A DNA stretch of 64,000 nucleotides from UMGS1002 sp964570825 (GCA_964570825.1 CAZMZJ010000007.1:1-64000); one strand, 5' to 3'. Positions 25,087 to 33,084 are shown, numbered from the stretch's first letter. The notes: generated by a model from the letters alone, not told the origin. Program-made: numbers and translations.

Positions 25087-27582
25087 ATGAAGAAAAAATC
25101 CTCAGCCTTTTTTTGCTTTCTGCTGATCCTTGCGACACTCCTTACCTCATGTCTGGCAGGAACCGATACGCCTTCAGCTTCAACCGAAACCGGCACATCA
25201 GAAACGACCGAGATAATGTCATCGGCTGAAATTACGGAGACAGATGCGCTTACCTCGGAAGCTGCAACCTCCGTACAGACAACAGAAGCTCAGACTTCCG
25301 CCGCCCAAGAAACCACCGGGGCAACAGAACCCACAGTACCGGAATCCCCGGATCCGTTCCCCGGAATCAGCTCACTGCTGTATTATGAAAATTTCGAGAG
25401 CTACGGCACAATATCTTCGACTTCTTCGACCGTGAGCGCGCTCGGCTGGTCAATCCAGAACACATCGGACGGAGCCTACAAAGACAGCACCGCAGATTAT
25501 TCGATAGTCAGCCATAACGGAAGCAACCAGCTCTATGTCAGCAACAATAAATCGGGCGCGGCAGACTCGTACATCATGCTGTTGAGCAAAAGTCAGTTCG
25601 GCTTTTTCCATAAATTCAACTATACGATACAGTATGACATAGAATACGCAGACGCCGGCGACAACTCCCGGTACATAACCCTTGTTTCGGAGTATTCCGG
25701 ATCATTCTACGACAGCTTCCATTTCAGAAACGGCGGCTATGCGGACAACCAGTGCCACGCATACGGCAGCTGGTACACATATGACGACAGCACAAGCACC
25801 AACTATGCAGCAAACAAGAGTTCAACATCAAAGTATTCCATAGCATACAAGCTTCTCGGCAAATACTACGACGGTACGCAGCTTTTCAAAGGCATAAGCG
25901 TTTCAGTCCGTTATGTGATGGACTGGGAAAACGGCATCCGCGTTTATATGCGCGTCAACACGCCCGGCTACAACAGCACCGGAAAATGGATACTCGTCTC
26001 AGAATACAGCGCAGCCAGCAGCGCGGCCGAGTTCTTAACGCCCAATGCCGGAAACGGAGCCGTTGTCCTTAAAACCGGCACCACTCAAAACGGTTATATT
26101 GACAATATTATAATCTGGCGCGGCACCGGCAGCGAACCGGCAGACAAAACCTCGGCTCTTCTTTCAAGCAGAACTTCCGGACATAGTTATTTAAGCATCA
26201 GCGGCGTCGAAACCTGCATCTATACAGGCAAAACACGCGAAAATGTTGAAAACACAAAATGGCTGCTCGACGGCGTACCTGTATATTCCGGCGGAATTTT
26301 ATACGGCGTCGCTTACAAATGCGGCCAGGGCTATACTTTGAGTTCCTTCAACCCCGACAATGATTCTCTAATGCAGTTGATATCTTCCACTACCCAGACT
26401 CAGTTTGCCTCATATCTCAGTAAGCTCTCCTCGTCCGGCTATACGCAGGATTACTACTACACTTGCGAAAACAATATTTACGCCTCGTACTACAACGGCT
26501 ATAACCGCGTTTATACCTATTATACCGCCGCGTCAAAAACCGCACGCGTTATACTCGACAGGAGCAGCGATTGCTCGGTCACGGATTTCAGTTATTCATA
26601 TACAAAGAAAAAAGGCGACACTACTATCATCTACCAATACGGGCTGCCGATGAACGAAGCCGGTGTAAATATCGCTAACAATTCCGAGCAGAAAATTGAC
26701 TGCGGCATGATGTATGTGATAAAGCTGGCTGATAATTCCGTTGTGATTATCGACGGAGGCGGATATCAGCAGTTCGATACAGCGGAAATTGACGGCTTTA
26801 TGAGCTTTCTCCAAAATGTGACAGGTGCCGGCGAAAACGGGAAAATACGCATCGCAGGCTGGTACATCACGCACTGCCACTCGGATCATTTCGCCGGATT
26901 ATGCCTTTTCATTAAAAAATACTCGTCGCGGCTGAATGTCGAGAGAATATTTTTCAACTTCCCCTCCGTATACACTAACGACGCAACGCTCTCTGGGCAC
27001 AAATCAAACTACCAGAAGCTTCTGTCCTATATAAAAACCTATCTTAATAGCGACATCACTTTCCTTAAGCTCCACACCGGAGAGGTGATACAGCTTGCCG
27101 ACGTCAGCTTCCAGGTGCTGTTCACTCATGAGGATATTGTCGACAATGTGACGGCGTCGACAGGCATAAGCGGAGATTTCAACAACTCATGCACAGTTCT
27201 CAGAATCACATTCGACGGTAAGACGTTCATGCTTCTCGGAGATATAAACCGGCCTGCCATGACTATCATAATGAACAATTATACATCCAATACTCTCAAG
27301 GCGGATGTGGTTCAGCTTGCACATCATGTCATAAACAATGTTTCAGAGCTTTACAAGGTAATTCAGGCGCCGGTGGTGTTTGTTCCTCAGTCTCCGAATG
27401 GTTCGACCCTCAACACAACACGGCAGACCGCTTTCAACACGGCTATGCAGTATGTCAAAAACAATATGCTGTATTATGCCAGCAAAGGCACGTACGGCAT
27501 CTCAGCCGACAGCGGCACGCTGAGCCTTGTCTTTACCGACAAGGTATACGGCGGGGCCTATACAACGGCGTGGGGCTGGTAA
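25087..27582 (+). CDS. Secreted lipoprotein with C-terminal metallo-beta-lactamase fold
   Basis: 831 residues. A signal peptide ends in a lipobox (LTSC at about residue 22), followed by a Thr/Ser/Glu-rich linker to about residue 95. Then comes a beta-sandwich-like region (100-350; YYENFESYG, NGYIDNIIIWRG) like LamG or carbohydrate-binding domains. The last 280 residues are a ComEC/Rec2-like metallo-beta-lactamase domain with the HCHSDH metal motif, a later LLGDINRPA aspartate and VQLAHH. It is therefore a surface-anchored metal-dependent hydrolase, with nuclease, phosphodiesterase or another ester as possible activity; the substrate is unknown. Ribosome site AAAGGAG precedes the ATG, and it has its own promoter and terminator. 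It lies just upstream of the c-di-GMP unit. Confidence 0.8.
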   Translation: MKKKSSAFFCFLLILATLLTSCLAGTDTPSASTETGTSETTEIMSSAEITETDALTSEAATSVQTTEAQTSAAQETTGATEPTVPESPDPFPGISSLLYYENFESYGTISSTSSTVSALGWSIQNTSDGAYKDSTADYSIVSHNGSNQLYVSNNKSGAADSYIMLLSKSQFGFFHKFNYTIQYDIEYADAGDNSRYITLVSEYSGSFYDSFHFRNGGYADNQCHAYGSWYTYDDSTSTNYAANKSSTSKYSIAYKLLGKYYDGTQLFKGISVSVRYVMDWENGIRVYMRVNTPGYNSTGKWILVSEYSAASSAAEFLTPNAGNGAVVLKTGTTQNGYIDNIIIWRGTGSEPADKTSALLSSRTSGHSYLSISGVETCIYTGKTRENVENTKWLLDGVPVYSGGILYGVAYKCGQGYTLSSFNPDNDSLMQLISSTTQTQFASYLSKLSSSGYTQDYYYTCENNIYASYYNGYNRVYTYYTAASKTARVILDRSSDCSVTDFSYSYTKKKGDTTIIYQYGLPMNEAGVNIANNSEQKIDCGMMYVIKLADNSVVIIDGGGYQQFDTAEIDGFMSFLQNVTGAGENGKIRIAGWYITHCHSDHFAGLCLFIKKYSSRLNVERIFFNFPSVYTNDATLSGHKSNYQKLLSYIKTYLNSDITFLKLHTGEVIQLADVSFQVLFTHEDIVDNVTASTGISGDFNNSCTVLRITFDGKTFMLLGDINRPAMTIIMNNYTSNTLKADVVQLAHHVINNVSELYKVIQAPVVFVPQSPNGSTLNTTRQTAFNTAMQYVKNNMLYYASKGTYGISADSGTLSLVFTDKVYGGAYTTAWGW

Positions 27583-27701
27583 AATAAAGTAAAATTTTTA
27601 TTCGCATGTTTGTTAAATGCCAATTGTTTTTGAATCGCATAAAATACATACAAAAGGGCTTCTGATTTTTCTGAAATCATATTCAACTTTCGCTTGATTA
27701 A

Positions 27702-27731
27702 AAGCGGACCGGAAAATTTTCCGGTCCGCTT
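27702..27731 (+). terminator. Perfect 30-base palindrome, probable terminator
   Basis: AAGCGGACCGG (27702-27712) and its complement CCGGTCCGCTT (27721-27731) around AAAATTTT. T-rich sequence follows. It lies 120 bases after the lipoprotein stop. Confidence 0.65.
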
Positions 27732-27817
27732 TCCTTCTTTATTTGACATAATAATACATAATTATCATCTGTCTTCAAATAATTAAAAAAAACTTGTATA
27801 AAAATAGGCAAATCATC

Positions 27818-27846
27818 TTGACAAAGCAGAATTAAAATGGTATATT
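27818..27846 (+). promoter_or_regulatory. Promoter of the c-di-GMP-controlled operon
   Basis: TTGACA (27818-27823), 17-base spacer, TATATT (27841-27846). The start of transcription is near 27853, just before the aptamer. Confidence 0.8.
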
Positions 27847-27857
27847 ATGCATGGATA

Positions 27858-27957
27858 TGAACATATCCCCACGTAAGGCTAACTTGTCGAAAGGCAGGGG
27901 CGCGAAACTACAGGGTCTAAGGGCGGATACCGCCTAAGACAGCCAGTTACCGGTATT
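27858..27957 (+). promoter_or_regulatory. Cyclic di-GMP-I (GEMM) riboswitch aptamer
   Basis: The conserved core of GEMM-I RNAs is present in order. The 5' arm ACGTAAGGCTAACTTG leads to a GAAA tetraloop (27889-27892, TCGAAAGG). Next come GGGGCGCGAAACTACAGGG (canonical GGGACGCAAAGCC..GGG) and GGGTCTAAG. The 3' arm GACAGCCAGTTACCG (27938-27952) is the tetraloop-receptor side. It lies 170 bases upstream of a small secreted protein gene, between a perfect promoter and a terminator-like hairpin. GEMM-I switches commonly control surface and motility genes in clostridia. Confidence 0.92.
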
Positions 27958-27977
27958 AAACATATAGTTTAGTATTT

Positions 27978-28010
27978 AGGTGATTGGTATTATCATCTAT
28001 TTTTTATTTT
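27978..28010 (+). terminator. Expression-platform hairpin of the c-di-GMP riboswitch
   Basis: AGGTGAT (27978-27984) pairs with ATCATCT (27992-27998, one G-T pair), followed by a T-rich tract to 28010. A modest intrinsic terminator; whether ligand turns expression on or off cannot be read directly. Confidence 0.55.
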
Positions 28011-28025
28011 ATGGAGGTTAATACC

Positions 28026-28418
28026 ATGAAAGCACTCAAGAAAATCATCATCATCGTTCTCACCGCAATCATGCTCGTTTCCGTGCTCTCAGTTCCGGCT
28101 TCCGCAAGCTCTCCGGTTAAGACAGCGCAGCTCACAGTAAGCGCATACAATATCAAGCTGAAGCTCGCCGAGGCTATCGCCGCGAACGCAAACGCTGCAA
28201 TCGTACAGCTTGTCACAATCGCACAGAGCCAGACAAACCCAGACATAGACGCTTTGATAGCTCAGACAAACGCTATTTCAGCTCTTGCAATCCTTCTTAT
28301 CAATGCCCTCGGATTCGACGCAGTCTGCGAGTATGTCGAATATGAGATAGCCGGACAGATTGTTGCAATAGATCCGTTGATAGTTATTCCAATCGGCGGC
28401 GGCGGAACCAACACATAA
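28026..28418 (+). CDS. Small secreted protein under c-di-GMP riboswitch
   Basis: 130 residues with a clear Sec signal peptide (KK at the start, a hydrophobic core IIIIVLTAIMLVSVLSV, and ASA before the predicted cleavage at about residue 28). The mature part of about 100 residues is rich in Ala, Ile, Leu, Asn and Gln. It looks like two or three amphipathic helices (KLKLAEAIAANANAAIVQLV, then DALIAQTNAISALAILLINAL) and has a Gly-rich tail. There is one Cys. No lipobox, sortase signal or known domain is seen. GGAGG at 28013-28017 fixes the ATG at 28026. It is the first gene behind the GEMM-I riboswitch and may be a surface or signalling polypeptide. I do not recognise the family. Confidence 0.8.
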   Translation: MKALKKIIIIVLTAIMLVSVLSVPASASSPVKTAQLTVSAYNIKLKLAEAIAANANAAIVQLVTIAQSQTNPDIDALIAQTNAISALAILLINALGFDAVCEYVEYEIAGQIVAIDPLIVIPIGGGGTNT

Positions 28419-28426
28419 AAACGCAA

Positions 28427-28780
28427 ATGGCCGAAATTGTAAAATTCGATGAACGCAGCACGGCCATACCATCGGATATAGTCTGTATGCTCAGATGCCT
28501 GAAGGACGAACTGCTTGAAATCGACGGCATTGCTTCTGTTGTTCTCTTCGGGTCATACAGCAAAGGTACATACGGCAAAAACAGCGATATTGATATCGCT
28601 GTTTTTGTGCGTGAAGCGGAATCTGGTAAAATATATGACATTTATAGAAATGCTGTAAGGCGCGCCGCCAGATACCCTTATGATATTCAGATTCTTGTAT
28701 TCAATTCCGGTTCACTTATGAATCCAATGGGAATAGTTGAGGAAATCGCCGAATACGGTCAGGATATAACATTTATCTGA
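28427..28780 (+). CDS. MNT-type nucleotidyltransferase domain protein
   Basis: 117 residues of the minimal nucleotidyltransferase (pol-beta-like) family. The signature GSYSKGTYGKNSDIDIAVF carries both metal-binding aspartates, and YDIQIL supplies the third. MntA-type proteins with this fold are often partners of HEPN proteins, and some AMPylate a HEPN toxin to silence it. The start lies eight bases after the secreted-protein stop and lacks a clear ribosome site, so coupling is likely. A HEPN gene is found two genes downstream with a phosphodiesterase in between, an unusual arrangement for this pair. Confidence 0.88.
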   Translation: MAEIVKFDERSTAIPSDIVCMLRCLKDELLEIDGIASVVLFGSYSKGTYGKNSDIDIAVFVREAESGKIYDIYRNAVRRAARYPYDIQILVFNSGSLMNPMGIVEEIAEYGQDITFI

Positions 28781-28793
28781 ATATTCTCGCGTT

Positions 28794-29771
28794 TTGGAAG
28801 GGGTGGTCATTATTAAAGGCTTTATTTTCAAACATGCCGGAAAGGATTATTTTCCTGGCTTGAACAAAACCGTTTTGACATTACTCGGAGAAAGCCATGG
28901 CGTAGAAATTATGGTGCAAACCATTAATGCGAACGCTGTTGTAATGTTGACTCCTGCCGAAGACAAAAACGTATGTGAATATGTATTCATTATTGATGGT
29001 GAATTGACTCTTGAATCAGAAAATGAAACCATTAAACTCGGGAAAAACGATTTCTTTTCATATTCTAATTTTGACAAAACGGTTCTTATGAGATGCACGG
29101 AACCTGTAACTGTACTATATATTACATCCAAGCCTATGTTTCATCAGGTCAAGATGTATGTCAGCAATCTTGATGATTTGATAAAGAAGGTTGATGAAAA
29201 AGATCACTACACGCAGAAACACTGTGAAAATGTCACTAATTATTCAATCGCCATCAGCCGGAATATGAAGTGCAGTGCATCCATTATCGATAAGCTCATA
29301 ATCTCCGCCCTGTTCCATGATGTCGGGAAATGTTATATACCGGACGAAGTGCTGCAAAAGCCCGGACGCCTCACGTCCGAAGAGTTCAAATTTATTTACA
29401 AGCACCCCATAAGTTCAAAAGAACTTGTAGAATCCAATTTCGGCGCGGAAATCGGCAATATTGTTCTCTGCCACCATGAACGGCTTGACGGCTCGGGGTA
29501 CCCGCAGGGGATTTCCGGAGACCAGATTCCTCTTGAGTCGCGCATTATCGCCGTAGCCGACTCTTTCGACGCTATGACCACAAAACGGCCTTACAATACT
29601 CCTAAAACCCCTGAGGAGGCCGTCGAGGAGCTTCTCGGTATGACGGACAAGTATGACATCCGCGCGGTTAAAGCGCTGAAACAGCTGGTTGACAGCGGGG
29701 ACATACGCACCGTATGCAGCAATCCGGTAAATGTGAATGTGATAGATCAGGAAAGGAGCATCGTCAAATGA
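28794..29771 (+). CDS. Cupin-HD-GYP cyclic-di-GMP phosphodiesterase
   Basis: Up to 325 residues. Residues about 30-115 form a cupin-like beta-barrel (EYVFIIDGELTLESENETIKLGKNDFFSY). Residues 130-300 form an HD-GYP domain with HDVGK, the downstream HP pair, HHERLDGSGYPQG (full GYP signature) and ADSFDAMTTKRPYN. Intact HD-GYP enzymes hydrolyse c-di-GMP, so the operon probably lowers the messenger its own riboswitch senses. The start is unclear: the TTG at 28794 has no ribosome site. The sequence AAGGGGTG at 28798-28805 lies just upstream of ATT codons at 28809 and 28812, while a GTG at 28803 lies inside that site. The gene overlaps the next by four bases (ATGA). Confidence 0.9.
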   Translation: MEGVVIIKGFIFKHAGKDYFPGLNKTVLTLLGESHGVEIMVQTINANAVVMLTPAEDKNVCEYVFIIDGELTLESENETIKLGKNDFFSYSNFDKTVLMRCTEPVTVLYITSKPMFHQVKMYVSNLDDLIKKVDEKDHYTQKHCENVTNYSIAISRNMKCSASIIDKLIISALFHDVGKCYIPDEVLQKPGRLTSEEFKFIYKHPISSKELVESNFGAEIGNIVLCHHERLDGSGYPQGISGDQIPLESRIIAVADSFDAMTTKRPYNTPKTPEEAVEELLGMTDKYDIRAVKALKQLVDSGDIRTVCSNPVNVNVIDQERSIVK

Positions 29772-30217
29772 CACCCGCCGAGAAGTACAGATACTGGGAA
29801 ATGATATCCGATTATGATATGGAAACCGCAAAAGCCATGCTGGAGGCGAAACGCTGGATGTATGTCGCCTCGATCTGCTACAGCTCAGTTGAACGCCTGA
29901 TAAAGGGGCTGATAGTCTTTCAGACGCGCAAGGAAGCTCCGAAATCCGACAATTTAATTTTCTTAATGAACAGGCTTGCCGACAATCAGACCTTCGCTGC
30001 CACCGAAGCCGGGCAGCGCTTCAAGGCTGACCGCAGCAAATATCTTGATTTGATAATTGATATCACTTATTATCACATAAACGACTATCCCTTCTCATAT
30101 CAGAAGATAATGGACCGTTTTATCGAGGAGGATACGGCGCGAGAAGTGTTCAAAAAGGCTGAGACCGTCGTATCGTGGCTTAAATCATACGCGCCCGAAG
30201 ATAATGCAACCGCATAA
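29768..30217 (+). CDS. HEPN-domain protein
   Basis: 149 residues, all helical. Seen: the HEPN helix pattern YVASICYSSVERLIKGLIVF, a loop APKSDNLIFLMNRL equivalent to the usual HNL segment, and the C-terminal DYPFSYQKIMDRFIEEDTAREVFKKAE. The RNase motif Rx4-6H of toxic HEPN proteins is not seen; the nearest His (ITYYHINDY) has no Arg at the right spacing. It is therefore probably a non-catalytic HEPN partner, as in MNT-HEPN nucleotidyltransferase complexes. The AAAGGAG at 29750 and the ATGA overlap with the HD-GYP gene fix the start. It ends the operon before a bidirectional terminator. Confidence 0.8.
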   Translation: MTPAEKYRYWEMISDYDMETAKAMLEAKRWMYVASICYSSVERLIKGLIVFQTRKEAPKSDNLIFLMNRLADNQTFAATEAGQRFKADRSKYLDLIIDITYYHINDYPFSYQKIMDRFIEEDTAREVFKKAETVVSWLKSYAPEDNATA

Positions 30218-30272
30218 GCCTTTTGCAGCGCGTCATATAGTTCCTTAAAAACGTCCTTATACATAAATACAT

Positions 30273-30317
30273 AATAAAACCAACCGCCGCACAAATAATG
30301 CGGCGGTTGGTTTTATT
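30273..30317. terminator. Strong bidirectional terminator
   Basis: A 19-base perfect stem (30273-30291 with 30299-30317, core CCAACCGCCGCA) between the convergent HEPN and kamA genes. Poly-T flanks lie on both strands. Confidence 0.92.
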
Positions 30318-30329
30318 TGACTTTCAATT

Positions 30330-31442
30330 TTATTTTTTTACGCTCTCGACAGGCTGAGGATATTTATATATCTTTCCGAGATAATTTTCCATGACAACTT
30401 CCTTGTCGTCCTTGCTGAGGACATATCCGTAGTTGACCGGTATTTTGCCTCCGCCTCCAGGCGCGTCGATGACATATTTCGGAACAGCGTACCCCGAAAT
30501 ATTACCTGTCAGCTTGTGTATTATGTCAACTCCCACATCAACGTTTGTCCGGAAATGCGATATTCCCTGCGAAAGGTCGCACTGGTAGAGGTAATATGGG
30601 CGAACGCGCATATGCACGAGCTTGAGAAGCAGCGTCTTCATCGTCTCGGCGTTGTCGTTTATGCCCTTGAGCAGAACGCTCTGGTTTCCAAGCGGAATAC
30701 CGGCGTCGACAATCTTTGTGCAGGCACGCTCGCTGTCGGGGGTGATTTCGTTAGGATGGTTGAAATGTGTGTTTATCCAGATCGGGTGATACTTTTTTAA
30801 CATCGAAACAAGCTCGTCGGTTATTCTCATCGGCATCACGACCGGAACTCTGGTTCCGATTCTGATTATATCCACATGCGGTATGGCGCGAAGCGACGAG
30901 ATGATATGTTCAAGCTTCTCTGTTCCCATGCTGAGCGGATCGCCGCCGGATACGAGAACGTCGCGGATTTCAGTGTGCTGTCTGATATAATCAAGCGCAA
31001 CCTGAAGCTCTTTCTCAGATATGACAGTGTCTTCCTCGCCAACGACACGGCGGCGCGTGCAGTGACGGCAGTACATGGAGCACTGGAATGTCACAAGGAA
31101 AAGCACGCGGTCGGGATAACGGTGCACAACATGGGGAACCGGGCTTTCACCCTCTTCGTCAAGCGGGTCGGCAAGATCGTTCGGGCAGTAGTATGTCTCT
31201 TTTATCGACGGCACGCACTGCATTCTTACCGGATCATTCTTGTCCGAGCTGCGGATAAGCGACGCATAATAAGGTGTAATCGCCATTCTGAAACGGGACA
31301 GGCACTTTGAAATATCTTCTTTATCTTCATCGGTCAGGTCGAGCACCTTCGAAAGCTGCTCGACATTCGTTATACGGTTGGCAAACTGCCATTTCCAATC
31401 GTTCCATCGGGGATTATTTACCGAATAATCGTCACATCTCAT
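30330..31442 (-). CDS. kamA: Lysine 2,3-aminomutase (KamA family radical SAM)
   Basis: 370 residues. Radical SAM/PLP enzyme that turns L-lysine into L-beta-lysine. Seen: CSMYCRHC (CxxxCxxC for the 4Fe-4S cluster), SGGDPL, the PLP-region YLYQCDLSQG and VIDAPGGGGK. The aspartates in CDLS and IDAPGGGG correspond to those reported to hold the lysine side-chain amine in true lysine enzymes; glutamate 2,3-aminomutases differ there. It is shorter than the 416-residue clostridial enzyme. The ATG at 31442 is nine bases after GGAGG; an upstream TTG at 31448 is too close to it. It lies directly behind an ATP-grasp ligase gene (19 bases), probably in one operon. The beta-lysine acetyltransferase AblB is not present. 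Confidence 0.9.
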   Translation of the reverse strand: MRCDDYSVNNPRWNDWKWQFANRITNVEQLSKVLDLTDEDKEDISKCLSRFRMAITPYYASLIRSSDKNDPVRMQCVPSIKETYYCPNDLADPLDEEGESPVPHVVHRYPDRVLFLVTFQCSMYCRHCTRRRVVGEEDTVISEKELQVALDYIRQHTEIRDVLVSGGDPLSMGTEKLEHIISSLRAIPHVDIIRIGTRVPVVMPMRITDELVSMLKKYHPIWINTHFNHPNEITPDSERACTKIVDAGIPLGNQSVLLKGINDNAETMKTLLLKLVHMRVRPYYLYQCDLSQGISHFRTNVDVGVDIIHKLTGNISGYAVPKYVIDAPGGGGKIPVNYGYVLSKDDKEVVMENYLGKIYKYPQPVESVKK

Positions 31443-31460
31443 TTTCAACCGCCTCCGTCC

Positions 31461-32498
31461 TCACAGTCCAAGCCGGGCACGTGCTGCGGCAAGAACTGAA
31501 TTTACAAGTGTGTCGTAATCTGTTCCGCAGAAAGCCGCGAGCATCGGGTAGTCGCTGTATCCGGGAGCAAGTCCGGGAAGAGGGTTGATTTCGATGAAAT
31601 ACACATTCCCTTCTCTGTCAGTACGGAAATCTACGCGCGACAGATCATGGCAGTTAAGCGCACGATATGCAGTAAGCGCGGCGTCGGTCATTTCTTTTTC
31701 CACCTTCGGCGGTATTTTCGCCGGGCAGACATAATCGACATATTCGGTATAATTGCGTTTTACTGTATAGCTATATACATTAAAGGCGCCTTGCGTATGC
31801 TTGCGGTAGACCAGCTCCATCGGGCGGAAAACACGTGTGTCTTTACCGTTTCCGATAAGACCGACTGTAAACTCGCCGCCGTCTATATATTCCTCGACAA
31901 GCATATCGGAGCCGTACATTTTTATATTTCTCTTGAGAAGCTTATCAAGCTCAGCGGGAGTTTCGACTATGCTGATGTCGGAAATTCCCTTTCCGGAGCC
32001 TTCTGCGTTCGGCTTGACTATCAGTGGGAAATGCAGCCCGGATAAATCGTATTCCAGAGCTCTTCCCGCCTCGACAAGCACAGACTTCGGCGTCCTTACA
32101 CCGTAAGAAGCCACAAGACGTTTGGTAAGCGCCTTGTCAAGAGCAATGCATAATGTTGTTTCGTCCGAACCGGTGTACGGTATGCCGTAATATCCGAGCA
32201 ATGAGGGCACTTGTCCTTCGCGGCCGCGTCCGCCTCTGCCCTCGGCAATGTTGAAGGCCAGATCGGGACGATTTGCTTTGAGCTTCTCGGGAAGGTTTCC
32301 GTCGTCCTCAATGAGGCTCACTGTGCAGCCGCCTTTTTCAAGAGCCGCTTTTATGGCAAGCACCGTGTCGATGCTGTCGTATTCGGCTTCGGCGTCGGGC
32401 ACGTCATCATGCTTTTTATCGGACTTGAGGTTATAAATTATACCAACGTTCAATCGTTGGGGTTTGGGGAGCGGGACTTCAGGATTTTCTCCCATCAC
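31461..32498 (-). CDS. D-alanine-D-alanine ligase-like ATP-grasp enzyme
   Basis: 345 residues. ATP-grasp fold with an N-terminal substrate domain (LNVGIIYNLKSDKKHD), the central PLIVKPNAEGSGKGIS phosphate loop, VEEYIDGGEFTVGLIG and the metal site YFIEINPLPGLAPGYSDYP. It resembles Ddl but departs from the housekeeping enzyme at several motifs (PNAEGSGKG where Ddl has PAREGSSVG). It may therefore join another amino acid pair. The neighbouring kamA suggests lysine or beta-lysine as a candidate substrate; that is inference. Start codons GTG 32498 and ATG 32495 are adjacent and neither has a strong ribosome site. Confidence 0.85.
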   Translation of the reverse strand: MMGENPEVPLPKPQRLNVGIIYNLKSDKKHDDVPDAEAEYDSIDTVLAIKAALEKGGCTVSLIEDDGNLPEKLKANRPDLAFNIAEGRGGRGREGQVPSLLGYYGIPYTGSDETTLCIALDKALTKRLVASYGVRTPKSVLVEAGRALEYDLSGLHFPLIVKPNAEGSGKGISDISIVETPAELDKLLKRNIKMYGSDMLVEEYIDGGEFTVGLIGNGKDTRVFRPMELVYRKHTQGAFNVYSYTVKRNYTEYVDYVCPAKIPPKVEKEMTDAALTAYRALNCHDLSRVDFRTDREGNVYFIEINPLPGLAPGYSDYPMLAAFCGTDYDTLVNSVLAAARARLGL

Positions 32499-32548
32499 AT
32501 ATCACGCAGCTTTCTTAAATTTAATTTTTTATATTTTTTATCGGACTA

Positions 32549-32576
32549 ATTATACTCTGTTTATACCGTTTGTCAA
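32549..32576 (-). promoter_or_regulatory. Promoter of the ATP-grasp/kamA operon
   Basis: Minus strand: TTGACA (32576-32571), 16-base spacer, TATAAT (32554-32549), about 50 bases before the start. Confidence 0.8.
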
Positions 32577-33011
32577 GGGGTTTTTCATAATTTATTATAT
32601 GACATTTTTTTGCGCCTGTACAATACTCACCGCTGCACCTTAATTGCTATGCGCCATACGTTCCGAAGGCTTCCGGATACATTCGGAAAACAAGACGGCA
32701 ACATAATGATTATCCTTTAACTATAAGGCTTTTTCTTAATGTTATCACTCATTGGGGAATTTGCTGATTTTTACAGTTTTACATTCATTGAAGCCACGGC
32801 GGCAGAATTTTCGACGCGCCTCTTTCGACCGCTTTAGTCATTATTGTCACTTCCTTATTATGCCTTTTTTGATTTTTTTCGCGCACTAATCTGCCGGGCA
32901 TAAGATCACAATGTGTTTTTGTGCTATTGCACTGCATAGAGGCGTTTTTTGCGATGTTTTAGTTCATATCGCCGATATCTTAAAAAAACGTTTTTTATAA
33001 TCATGCCCGCC
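32577..33011. other. AT-rich intergenic region between divergent operons
   Basis: About 435 bases between divergent promoters. It holds a weak hairpin TTCCGAA...TTCGGAA near 32662-32689 and one tiny minus-strand reading frame (32785-32841, 18 codons) with an AAGGAAG eight bases upstream. No known RNA family is recognised. Confidence 0.45.
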
Positions 33012-33040
33012 TTGACATCTGAAAAGATAAATGATATAAT
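33012..33040 (+). promoter_or_regulatory. Promoter of the DMT/TSUP transporter operon
   Basis: TTGACA (33012-33017), 17-base spacer, TATAAT (33035-33040), about 45 bases before the start. Confidence 0.85.
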
Positions 33041-33084
33041 TCGACCGTCGTTATTTCTATTTTTTCAGAAAGTCGTGCTTATAA

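Noticed and set aside
27702..27731. Perfect palindrome as a CRISPR repeat or attachment site
   Set aside because: It occurs once, has no flanking repeats or integrase, and fits a terminator at the end of a gene.
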